Assembly (NCBI GenBank): GCA_022826665.1
Contig: JAJDUK010000052.1
Location: forward strand, 1-33,195
DNA from: Alphaproteobacteria bacterium
GTDB lineage: Bacteria > Pseudomonadota > Alphaproteobacteria > UBA828
Length of the DNA stretch: 33,195 nt
Direction of reading: 5' to 3'
Part shown: positions 25,460 to 32,292 of the stretch, one piece after another
How the letters are laid out: each line of letters begins with the position of its first letter
How positions within the stretch are numbered: position 1 is the first letter of the stretch
Translations under genes and position numbers: made by a program
The notes under the pieces: model-generated
Databases searched by the model: none
Seen by the model: only the letters and a program-made list of their open reading frames with translations
Told to the model about the DNA's origin: nothing

Positions 25460-26026
25460 ATGGCGCGCGACACTTCCATCTTCGCCCACGGGGCGGTCAT
25501 CGTCCCGGACTTCGTCACCCCCGCGGAGGAGGCGCGCCTCCTCCTTCGCATCGCCGAGGCGCCCTGGCTCCCCGAGCTCCGCCGCCGAGTGCAGCACTAC
25601 GGCTACCGCTACAGCTACAGCGGCGACGGCTCGCGCGAGCCCGCGCCGGCCTTCCCACGCTGGGCGGCGTGCATGGCCGAGCGGCTTCGGCCGCACTTCG
25701 CAGGCGCCCTTCCGGTGCAGTGCATCGTGAACGAGTACCGCCCCGGTCAGGGCATCGGGATGCACGCCGACCATCGGCAGTTCGGGCCGGTCGTCGCCTC
25801 GCTGTCGCTCGGCGCCGACTGGCCGATGCGCTTCCGGCCCCGCGCCGCCCGTCCCTACGCCGCCGGCGCGCTGCCCGGCGACGAGGTCGCGGTACTCCCC
25901 CGCCGCTCGGTCCTCGTGCTCGCCGGCGATGCCCGCCATCGCTGGATGCACGGCATCGACCGCGGGATGAGCGCGCGCGAGACCGCGACACGCGTCTCCG
26001 CCACGTTCCGCACGCTCGCGCCCTGA
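25460..26026 (+). CDS. AlkB-like 2-oxoglutarate/Fe(II) dioxygenase
   Basis: A 188-residue enzyme starting MARDTSIFAHGAVIVPDFVT at 25460 behind AGGAGAGAG. It has VNEYRPGQGIGMHADH with the iron ligands H102 and D104, a third His in WMHGI (H164), and the 2-oxoglutarate-binding Arg pair in RVSATFR (R178, R184). The usual AlkB motif is RxNxTFR; here Ser replaces the Asn. AlkB proteins remove alkyl groups from DNA or RNA bases by oxidation. The sequence is a typical short AlkB without extra domains. It sits between the ssb terminator and the toprim gene, a place empty in the minus-strand cassette. Confidence 0.88.
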   Translation: MARDTSIFAHGAVIVPDFVTPAEEARLLLRIAEAPWLPELRRRVQHYGYRYSYSGDGSREPAPAFPRWAACMAERLRPHFAGALPVQCIVNEYRPGQGIGMHADHRQFGPVVASLSLGADWPMRFRPRAARPYAAGALPGDEVAVLPRRSVLVLAGDARHRWMHGIDRGMSARETATRVSATFRTLAP

Positions 26027-26158
26027 GCGGCGCTTCGCGCCCGCTCCCGTCCCGGCCTCGCGGCCGCGCTTCGCTTAAGGCCGCTCGCCCTCCGGCGCCG
26101 GCAGGAGCCGGGCCTGGCCGGTATCGGGCGTCCCGCCCGAACCCCGAGGAGTCCCGCC

Positions 26159-26200
26159 ATGCCCCATTCCCGTTCCGCCCCCGCCGGAGCGGCGCCGTGA
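26159..26200 (+). CDS. Leader ORF (13 aa) overlapping the plus-strand toprim start
   Basis: ATG at 26159, with GAGGAG upstream, encodes MPHSRSAPAGAAP and stops in the GTGA that also starts the toprim gene. The same architecture with a different sequence precedes the paralogous toprim gene. Confidence 0.5.
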   Translation: MPHSRSAPAGAAP

Positions 26201-27252
26201 ACGCCGCCGCCATCGCCGCCCGGCTCGCCGAGCGCGCCGAGGCCGTGTGCCGGCAGTACCTGCCGCACGGCCGGCGCCAGGGCCGCTACTGGGTCGCGGG
26301 CGACCTCGACGGCGCCCGCGGGCGCTCGCTCTACGTCCGGCTCAGGCCCCCCGGCACGCCGGGGAAGTGGACCGACGCGGCCGAAGGGACGCACGGCGAC
26401 CTGCTCGACATCATCCGTCACCGCGTGAACGCGCCGACGCTTCGCGCGGCGCTCGACGAGGCCCGCGCCTTCCTCGCCCTGCCGGCTGCGCCGGCCGCGG
26501 GCGAGGGCGATTCCTACGACGCGACCGAAGCGGCGCGCCGCCTGTGGCGGCGCTGCCGCGCCATCGACGGCACCCACGCGGAGCGCTACCTCCACGCGCG
26601 GGGTCTCGCGCGCTGCCGCTTCGCGGCGCTGCGCTTCCACCCCGAGCTTCGCTACCGCGAAGGCTCGTCCGTGCGCCGCCTCCCGGCGCTGGTCGCCGCC
26701 GTGACCGGCGGCGACGGCGCCATCCTCGGCGTGCAGCGCACCTGGCTCGACCCCCGCTCGCCCGCCAAGGCGGGCGTCGCGGCGCCTCGCAAGGCGCTCG
26801 GGCGCATCTACGGCCACGCCGTCCGGTTCGGACGCCCCGCCGACGGCGCTTCGCTCCTCGTCGGCGAGGGCATCGAGACGGTGCTCTCGCTGGTGACCGC
26901 CGTTCCGGCGATCACCGCCGCCGCCGCACTCTCCGCCGGGAGCCTCGGCGCGTTCGCGCCTCTGCCGGGCGTCACGCGGCTCCTCATCGCCCGCGACAAC
27001 GACGCCGAGGGCGAGCAGGCGGCGGAACGCCTCGCCCGGCGCTGCGCGCGGGCGGGCGTCGCCGCCCTGGTGCTCGTGCCCGAGGGCGAGGACTTCAACG
27101 ACGACCTCGTTGCACTCGGCCGCGACGCGCTCGCCGCGCGTCTCGCCCCGCTGCTCCGCGTGCCGCTCCGCACCGGCTCGCGAGAGTGGGAGTGCTCGCA
27201 AGGGGTGAGGACGGAAGCAGCGTATGGAGAGGGAGCATGGCCCGCATCGTGA
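26197..27252 (+). CDS. Toprim-domain primase/helicase-like protein, plus-strand copy
   Basis: A 351-residue paralog of the protein at 15025-16020. The GTG at 26197 follows GGAGCGGC and overlaps the stop of the leader ORF. The N-terminal domain has RAEAVCRQYLPHGRRQGRYW, GKWTD and HGDLLDIIR. The toprim domain has LLVGEGIETVLS and LLIARDNDAEGE, with all metal-binding acidic residues kept. After the shared part it carries about 25 extra residues of low complexity that run into the next gene, overlapping it by 16 nt. Confidence 0.88.
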   Translation: MNAAAIAARLAERAEAVCRQYLPHGRRQGRYWVAGDLDGARGRSLYVRLRPPGTPGKWTDAAEGTHGDLLDIIRHRVNAPTLRAALDEARAFLALPAAPAAGEGDSYDATEAARRLWRRCRAIDGTHAERYLHARGLARCRFAALRFHPELRYREGSSVRRLPALVAAVTGGDGAILGVQRTWLDPRSPAKAGVAAPRKALGRIYGHAVRFGRPADGASLLVGEGIETVLSLVTAVPAITAAAALSAGSLGAFAPLPGVTRLLIARDNDAEGEQAAERLARRCARAGVAALVLVPEGEDFNDDLVALGRDALAARLAPLLRVPLRTGSREWECSQGVRTEAAYGEGAWPAS

Positions 27253-28034
27253 ATCTGAAGCACGAGCCCGACGCCGTCGCGCGCGGCGCGGTGCGCATCG
27301 ACCGCCGCACGCCCTGGGGCAATCCGTTCGTCGTGGGACGCGACGGAACCAGGGAAGAAGTGATTGCGCGCTTCCGCGTCGAGCTCTGGCGCCGGATCCG
27401 CGCGGGCGAAATCGCCCTTGCGGATCTCGCTTCGCTCGAATCCAGCACGCTGGCCTGCCATTGCTGGCCGGCCAAGTGCCACGGGGAGGTGCTGGCGCGC
27501 GCCGCAGCCTGGGCCGCCGGGCAGCTTCGCGTCCGTGCGGCCTCGGCCGAGCCGATTCTGTTCTGGTCGCGCTGCCCGCAGTGGGGGTGGCTCTCGAACT
27601 TCGCCGCCGCCGGCTTCGCCGGCCCGGGCGGCGAAGTCTGGGCGAGCGTCGAGCACTGGTACCAGGCGGGCAAGGCCGAGGACCCCGCAGCCGCCGAGCG
27701 CATCCGCCGCGCGGCGACGGCGCAGCAAGCGCAGCGCCTCGGGCGCGCCGTTCGCTGCCGCCCCGGCTGGGACGGCGCGAAACTCGCGCGCATGGCCGAG
27801 GGGCTGCTGCTGCGCTTCGCTCCGCAGCGCCCCGACACCGCGCGGCTCATCGCCACCGGCGGGCGGGCGCTCCGCCACGCGACGCCCTGGGGCGCGCACG
27901 GCGACCCCTTCTGGGGGATCGGCCGCGATGGCGCCGGCGCCAACCGCCTCGGCCGCATGCTGGAGGCGGTGCGGACCGCGCGGCGCGAGGACGCGCCGCT
28001 CGCCGCCGCCGCGCTCGCCCACCGCGTCCGCTGA
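27237..28034 (+). CDS. DUF4326-NADAR fusion protein
   Basis: A 265-residue two-domain protein with start ATG 27237 after GAGGGAG. Residues 3-90 are DUF4326: ARIVNLKHEPDAV, TPWGNPFVVGRDGTREEVI and LACHCWPAKCHGEVLA. Residues about 107-255 are a NADAR domain: ILFWSRCPQWGWLSNF, WASVEHWYQAGKAED, a QRLGR helix, PFWGIGRDG and GANRLGRMLEAVR. NADAR domains cleave N-glycosidic bonds; known members act on riboflavin-pathway intermediates or remove ADP-ribose. DUF4326 is uncharacterised. The gene overlaps the toprim gene, so the two are coupled. The minus-strand cassette lacks it. Confidence 0.87.
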   Translation: MARIVNLKHEPDAVARGAVRIDRRTPWGNPFVVGRDGTREEVIARFRVELWRRIRAGEIALADLASLESSTLACHCWPAKCHGEVLARAAAWAAGQLRVRAASAEPILFWSRCPQWGWLSNFAAAGFAGPGGEVWASVEHWYQAGKAEDPAAAERIRRAATAQQAQRLGRAVRCRPGWDGAKLARMAEGLLLRFAPQRPDTARLIATGGRALRHATPWGAHGDPFWGIGRDGAGANRLGRMLEAVRTARREDAPLAAAALAHRVR

Positions 28035-28105
28035 TGGCCCCGCTTCGCGGGAGGAAGAGGAGAGCAGGGAGAAGGGCAGGCCCCCATGGAGAGAGGAGAG
28101 AGACG

Positions 28106-28567
28106 ATGGACGCCGCCGCGAACCCGAGCAGCATCCCGATGGCCCCGCGCTACGTCATCCGCACCATCGACGAGGACTGGATTGACCTCTTCGACCCGCC
28201 GTCGCGCATCGAGGAGAAGCGCGCAGCCTGGGACGAGGCCCGGCGCCGCGTCCGCGAATACCCCGAGCTCAAGACCGTCGTGCTCGACCGCTACACCGGC
28301 GCCACGCTGTGGCAGAGCGACCCGGACGTTCCCGCGCGCTACGAGGTCCTCGCGGTCGACGACACCGTGTTCTACGCGCTGGACACGGACCTGCTTCCGG
28401 GCGACCTGCTCTCCGCCCACAAGGAGAAGGACGACGCCTGGACCGCGTTCTACGAGGCCATCAAGGCGCCCGTGGGCAACGACATCATCGTGCTGCGCGA
28501 CACCATCCCGGGGCAGACCGTCCTCGCGTCTTCCGACGACGACCTCTACAGAACCGATGCGGCGTGA
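28106..28567 (+). CDS. Hypothetical acidic protein (153 aa)
   Basis: Starts MDAAANPSSIPMAPRYVIRT at 28106 after GAGGAGAGAGACG. Mixed alpha/beta appearance: YVIRTIDEDWIDLFDPP, KRAAWDEARRRVREYPELKT, YEVLAVDDTVFYALDTDLLP and NDIIVLRDTIPGQ, with high Asp content and no Cys. I do not recognise the family. High third-position GC and a good ribosome site support a real gene. It follows the NADAR fusion by 71 nt and probably ends that operon. Confidence 0.7.
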   Translation: MDAAANPSSIPMAPRYVIRTIDEDWIDLFDPPSRIEEKRAAWDEARRRVREYPELKTVVLDRYTGATLWQSDPDVPARYEVLAVDDTVFYALDTDLLPGDLLSAHKEKDDAWTAFYEAIKAPVGNDIIVLRDTIPGQTVLASSDDDLYRTDAA

Positions 28568-29055
28568 GGCGGTGGTGCGGTATGCGAAGGGAAGGTTGGG
28601 CGCGTCGCTTCGCGACCGGGCTACCCTGTCGAGCCCGCTGCGCGGTCTCGCCCCTTCGGGCGGGTATCCCTCGCGCCTCCGCTCGCAAGCTCGCTGCGCG
28701 CTCCGCTTGCCAAGAGCGGGCAGGAGAGAAAGCTGCCTCCCGCCGTGACTGGGCATTGTCCCACACGTGCTCAGTGCGCCAACCCCTGCGGGGTCCTCCA
28801 CTCCGCTTCGCTCCGTTGCGGCCGGGACTCGCAGGGCAACGGCGCTGGCGCGCCTAGTCCCGCCGGCGCGCGCGACCGTGGCTCGCTCGATTCGCTCCCT
28901 GCGCCCGCACCACTCGCGCACACCGACGGGCCATGCCCTGCGGCCCCGGTGGCTCCCCTGCGCGCGCGTGAAACATACCCAGTCACCACGGGGGGAGGCC
29001 CCGAGGACGAGCCGCAGACGGTTCGAGACACTCACTTCCGAATCAGGAGAACGTC
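28568..29055. other. Intergenic region upstream of plus-strand DUF2493, with repeat copy 1
   Basis: It holds the first copy of the repeated element (28597-28711). The remainder (28712-29055) shows short inverted GC-rich motifs but no recognised gene. The promoter of the DUF2493 gene must be here; no clear -35/-10 seen. Confidence 0.5.
28597..28711. repeat. Non-coding repeat, copy 1
   Basis: About 115 nt, more than 90% identical by eye to 30966-31081 (roughly eight differences and one indel) and in the same orientation. It is related more distantly to 30285-30367. Shared blocks include GGCGCGTCGCTTCGCGACC and GGGCGGGTATCCCTCGCGCC. On the minus strand CGAGACCGCGCAGCGGGCTCG folds into a short hairpin. 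It lies 30 nt after a gene end. Confidence 0.85.
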
Positions 29056-30060
29056 ATGCTTGACACCGACCGCATCGACACCACGATGGCCGACGCCTTC
29101 GCACAGGCCGGCTTCGACACCACCACCGTCATCGAGACCGGCGACGACGGCGACGACGGACCGCGCGCGCAGTCCCAGACCGCCATCGCTTGCGAGCAGG
29201 CGCAGCTCTTTGGCGCAACGCCCGAGCGCGACGAGTTCGACCCGCGCGACGTCTGGGACCGCGACGACGCGACCGACGCGGTGGGCGAAGCCTTCCGCAT
29301 CATCGCCGAGGGCGTCGCACCGGACGGCTTCCAGCTCGCCGACGAGCGCGAGAGCCTGCTGTGGGGCTTCGTCAACATGCTCGACGCCCAGGTGCGCCGC
29401 CTCGACCGCGCCACCGACCGGCTGCTCCCGGAGATGCGCGACCTCGAACGCGCGCAGGACGGCACCGAGGTGAAGGCCCGCGAGCTCGAGCTCATCACCG
29501 ACCGGGCGCGGAACTTCGGCGACCGCCGCGACGCCTTCGAGACCATGCGCGACCTCGCCGCCGACGCCTACCGCGCAGAGACCGGCGACGTCTGGCGCCC
29601 GCGACGCGGCTCGCACGTCAGCCAGACCGGGCACCTCACCTCGGCGGCCATCGACGCCCGCGACTTCCAGCGCGCGAGGAAGGACCGCGAGCTCCGGGCG
29701 CACCTGCCGCAGGGCACCCTCGTCGCCATCGCGGGCGGGAAGCACGTCGCCGACGTGAACGCCGTCATCGCCCGGCTCGACAAGGCCAAGGCGAAGTACG
29801 ACGACATGGTGCTGGTGCACGGCGGCGGCCCCGGAGTCGAGCGCATCGCCGCGCAGTGGGCGGAGCGGAACGGCGTGCACCAGGTCGTGTGCAAGCCGGA
29901 CTGGAACGCCCACGGACGCGCCGCCCCGTTCCGGCGCAACGACGAGCTGCTGAACCTGCTGCCGAAGGGCGTCATCGCCTTCCCCGGTTCGGGCATCACC
30001 GACAACCTCGTCGACAAGGCCGTCGCGCTCGGCATCCCGGTCCAGCGGGTGGGCGCCTGA
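29056..30060 (+). CDS. DUF2493 / SLOG-superfamily (YspA-like) protein, plus-strand copy
   Basis: A 334-residue paralog of the protein at 13268-14188. Start ATG 29056 follows AGGAGAACGTC. The acidic N-terminus (TVIETGDDGDDGPR) is longer than in the other copy. The helical middle (QVRRLDRATDRLLPEMRDLE) and the C-terminal SLOG domain (LVAIAGGKHVADVN, VHGGGPGVERIA, FRRNDELLNLLPKGVIAF, PGSGIT) are nearly superposable with the minus-strand protein. SLOG domains are predicted to sense or process nucleotide ligands, and genome surveys link them with NADAR and other NAD-related enzymes. A 14-bp-stem terminator follows 15 nt after the stop. Confidence 0.86.
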   Translation: MLDTDRIDTTMADAFAQAGFDTTTVIETGDDGDDGPRAQSQTAIACEQAQLFGATPERDEFDPRDVWDRDDATDAVGEAFRIIAEGVAPDGFQLADERESLLWGFVNMLDAQVRRLDRATDRLLPEMRDLERAQDGTEVKARELELITDRARNFGDRRDAFETMRDLAADAYRAETGDVWRPRRGSHVSQTGHLTSAAIDARDFQRARKDRELRAHLPQGTLVAIAGGKHVADVNAVIARLDKAKAKYDDMVLVHGGGPGVERIAAQWAERNGVHQVVCKPDWNAHGRAAPFRRNDELLNLLPKGVIAFPGSGITDNLVDKAVALGIPVQRVGA

Positions 30061-30075
30061 CCCGCAGCGCCCCGA

Positions 30076-30112
30076 CGGGTCGCGTCGCTTCCGAGCGGCG
30101 CGGCCCGTTTTT
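30076..30112 (+). terminator. Intrinsic terminator after plus-strand DUF2493
   Basis: A 14-bp stem (30076-30089 with 30094-30107, including two G-T pairs), TCCG loop, then five T at 30108-30112. Confidence 0.92.
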
Positions 30113-30542
30113 CTTTGGTCGGCCCCGTCGCGAACACCACCACCGCGCGGCTCGCCTTCGCGTCGCGCGTCGCCTGACGGCGCCGCGCTTCGCGGCGGCT
30201 CCGCCGCTCTTCCTCCGCATCCGTTCACGCGGTCGCCGATGCAGCGCGTGTCTCCCCGGTCCCGCATCGGTGTCCATGTGTTTTCGGGCGCATCCCTTCG
30301 GGACCGCGCTCTCGTGCTGCGCATCGAGCCAAGCTGCGCTTGTCTCGACCCTGCGGGCTTCGATCGCTTGCGCAAGAACCCCGCCTCTCGCATCGCCGCC
30401 CATTCCCACACTCGCACACGTGCTCGCCTCGTCAACCGCTTCGCGGTCCGCTACCGCGGCCCTTAGGGTGACAAGGCTTGCGCGCGCGTGGCCCGGCCGG
30501 AGTGGCCGGCGATGCGACCGGCGAACAACAAAGGACGACTCC
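30113..30542. other. Intergenic region with repeat copy 2
   Basis: No convincing gene. GC-rich short inverted words (GCGCTTCGCGGCGGCTCCGCCGC near 30183-30205) precede a divergent copy of the non-coding repeat at 30285-30367. Confidence 0.5.
30285..30367. repeat. Non-coding repeat, divergent copy 2
   Basis: Read on the minus strand it has, in order, GATCGAAGCCCGCAGGGT, CGAGAC, CGCAGC, GGCTCGA, CGGTCC, CGAAGGGA and GCGCCCG. The same landmarks in the same order occur in copies 1 and 3 (CCCG, CGAGAC, CGCAGC, GGCTCGA, CGGTC, CGAAG, GCGCCC). Spacing varies by a few bases. Confidence 0.6.
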
Positions 30543-30743
30543 ATGACCACGCAGACCATCACCCTCTCGACCACCGCAGACGGCAAGCGCTGGACGGTGT
30601 CGGTCGAACTCCCGCACGACACCCTCAACGAACTGTTCGCACTCTCCCTCGTCGACGGCACCGACTTCGACTCCATGGCAGACGCCGCCGAAGCGGTCCA
30701 TGCCGCCATCGAACTCGACCTCACGCTCGCCGCCCGCTCTTGA
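30543..30743 (+). CDS. Small hypothetical protein (66 aa)
   Basis: Begins MTTQTITLSTTADGKRWTVS at 30543 after AAGGACGACTCC. Two beta-strands, then an acidic helical end (DFDSMADAAEAVHAAIELDL). High third-position GC supports coding. Family unknown. Its end overlaps the tail of the minus-strand hydrophobic frame by 23 nt. Confidence 0.6.
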   Translation: MTTQTITLSTTADGKRWTVSVELPHDTLNELFALSLVDGTDFDSMADAAEAVHAAIELDLTLAARS

Positions 30744-30965
30744 ACCGGACAGCGCACCGCTCGACGCAGACGCCGCTCCCTGCGCCGAGCACGATGATGG
30801 TGCCGGCGCCCATGATGCCGATGCTGGTGAACCCGATGGTGACGACGATTCCGATGATGCCCATGCCGGTTTCGGTGATGGTGGTGCAGATTCCGATGGT
30901 GCAGGCGATGACGGTGATGAGGGTGCCGATGATGGAGACGGGTTCACCGATGCAGTCGATGAGGC
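30721..30965 (-). pseudogene. Isoleucine/threonine-rich membrane-protein frame lacking a start
   Basis: On the minus strand a frame ending at 30721 reads through repeated ATC, ACC and GGC codons with almost every third position G or C, giving a hydrophobic peptide (VSIIGTLITVIACTIGICTT, MGIIGIVVTIGFTSIGIMGA) that would span the membrane at least twice. The other frames of the same DNA give Asp-rich or Met-rich peptides with poor codon use, so this frame is the likely real one. No ATG, GTG or TTG occurs between the repeat border at 30966 and an internal ATG at 30864. Either the gene lost its 5' end at the repeat or a 47-residue product starts at 30864. Confidence 0.5.
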
Positions 30966-31081
30966 TGGGCGCGTCGCTTCGCGACCGGGCTACCCTGCCG
31001 AGCCCGCTGCGCGGTCTCGGCCCGTCGGGCGGGTATCCCTCGCGCCTCCGTTCGCTCCGCTCACTGCGCGCTCCGCTTGCC
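30966..31081. repeat. Non-coding repeat, copy 3
   Basis: About 116 nt matching 28597-28711 in the same orientation at over 90% identity. It abuts the truncated hydrophobic frame exactly at 30965/30966. Confidence 0.85.
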
Positions 31082-31628
31082 CGGCGGCTCGCTGCGCTCA
31101 CCGCCGTTGCCGGGACGACGCGTTGGTTGCCATGTTCGACAGCATCGTCCGTCGGCCCGCCGTCCACTCCTCGCGCCGGCGCTGCGCGCCACGCTCGTCG
31201 GCGACCTCGCCTCGCTCGCCCTGGCCGGCTGCGCCGGCAGCGGGCATCGCCTCGGCTCGTACCGGCAGCACCCCGTGCGTCGCCGGTGCCGGCTTCGCCG
31301 GACACCAGCCTCCGCACCGCGCCGTGCAGTAGCGCCGGCACCGGTGCGGGCGGCGCCGCCATCGCCTTCGGCAGCGTGCTGCGCACTGCCTGCCTGCGGC
31401 TCCGGCCGCACCGCCCGCCACTCAATCGCCGTGGCGGCTCCCATCCGCCGGGTCCTCCGGCGTCGATTCCCCCTTCGCTCATGCATCTCGCATCGTCATT
31501 CCGACCCGCCGGGGCGGGCTTTTCGTCCACACCCCACGCATCGTTGATGCAGGCGTGCCATCGGGTTCCATACCCTGTCCTCCCGGGGTCATCGGGTGTC
31601 ATCGGGGGTCTCGGGGTTGTTGGAGCGA

Positions 31629-31650
31629 GCGAGTTGCGCGCGCAACTCGC
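31629..31650. repeat. Perfect 22-bp palindrome
   Basis: The half-site GCGAGTTGCGC is followed immediately by its exact inverse complement. It may be a binding site of the RHH protein encoded at 31867-32250 or part of an origin of transfer. Confidence 0.75.
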
Positions 31651-31683
31651 GGATCGTCACCGCCCTGTCGCCGGGTGGCCTCG

Positions 31684-31803
31684 CCCGTCACCGGCCGCAG
31701 TGCGCACCGACCTCTCCGGAGTGGGGATCCACGGTCCGCGTGTTTCGCGCGGGTTGCGCCCGGCCGGGCCAAGTGGCCCCGCCTGTCACCGGCCGCGGTG
31801 CGC
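31684..31803. repeat. Pair of 22-bp direct repeats 98 bp apart
   Basis: Copies at 31684-31705 and 31782-31803 share GTCACCGGCCGC and GTGCGC and differ at two or three bases. Two copies are too few to call iterons, but they lie in the presumed origin region. Confidence 0.6.
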
Positions 31804-31866
31804 GTGAATTGCGTGAGCGTCGCGGTCCAGGGCCGGCTTGCGCCCCGCCCCGGTCCCCGCATGCGC

Positions 31867-32250
31867 TCAGTCCGGGGTGCTTCGGCCGAGCGTTTCCTGG
31901 AAGGCGCGGGCCTCCGCGACCAGTCTGTCGACCTCTTCGCCGCGCCCTTCGCGCAGCATCGCGTCGCGCTTCTCGGTCGCGAGGAACCAGGCGTAGCGGA
32001 ACGTCCGCTCGATCAGCGGCGCGAGCAGCAGCGGAACCGGGGCCGCCCCGGCACCCTCGGGGCCGCGCGCGAGCCCCAGCATGGTCCGGCGAACGAACTC
32101 CGCGGCCGGCATGTCGTGCCCCCGCGCCGCGCCCTTGACCTCCTCCCACTCGGAATCCGAGAAGCGGATGCTGCGGGTCCGGCGGAGATCGTCCGCCCGG
32201 GCGGCCGCATTCCCGTCGCCCGAGGCACTGTTGCGTTCGACTTCGCTCAT
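31867..32250 (-). CDS. Ribbon-helix-helix relaxosome accessory-type protein
   Basis: A 127-residue protein starting at 32250 behind a strong AGGAGGGG. After a 20-residue Asn/Ala-rich lead, TRSIRFSDSEWEEVKGAAR and MPAAEFVRRTML form an RHH DNA-binding domain. A helical C-terminus follows (FRYAWFLATEKRDAMLREG, VDRLVAEARAFQ). It lies 42 nt after the relaxase gene on the same strand. In TrwC/TraI-type systems small RHH proteins such as TrwA bind the origin of transfer and help the relaxase; that role is inferred from position and fold. It shares its plan with the protein at 11788-12138. Confidence 0.75.
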   Translation of the reverse strand: MSEVERNSASGDGNAAARADDLRRTRSIRFSDSEWEEVKGAARGHDMPAAEFVRRTMLGLARGPEGAGAAPVPLLLAPLIERTFRYAWFLATEKRDAMLREGRGEEVDRLVAEARAFQETLGRSTPD

Positions 32251-32292
32251 CGCTCAACCCCTCCTTGGACATCGGCCGGCATGGCGGCCGCG

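Larger units (their letters stand above)
31082..31866. other. Long non-coding region before the relaxase genes
   Basis: No frame has a recognisable product, although several are open. At 31505-31523 CCCGCC/GGCGGG followed by CTTTT resembles a weak plus-strand terminator. The part from 31629 to 31803 has a perfect 22-bp palindrome and a spaced direct repeat, described separately. Its place next to a relaxase and an RHH protein makes it the best candidate for an origin of transfer or replication in this window. Confidence 0.5.

Noticed and set aside
25855-27201. Long minus-strand frame opposite the toprim gene
   Set aside because: A mirror frame caused by high third-position GC; the plus-strand toprim and AlkB motifs are decisive.
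26247-28034. One 595-residue protein ending in NADAR
   Set aside because: Its first 330 residues are the toprim gene in the wrong frame; the real gene starts at the ATG at 27237 with a ribosome site.
30700-31332. Asp-rich plus-strand protein (DDGAGAHDADAGEPDG)
   Set aside because: It is the mirror of a minus-strand frame with far better codon use; its third positions are mostly T or A, against the habit of this DNA.
31684-31803. CRISPR or iteron array
   Set aside because: Only two repeat copies with a 98-bp gap; no regular array occurs anywhere in the window.
30488-31807. Met-rich plus-strand protein of about 440 residues
   Set aside because: It begins inside the 66-residue gene in another frame, crosses the repeat and non-coding DNA, and its Met runs come from the GAT/ATG periodicity.
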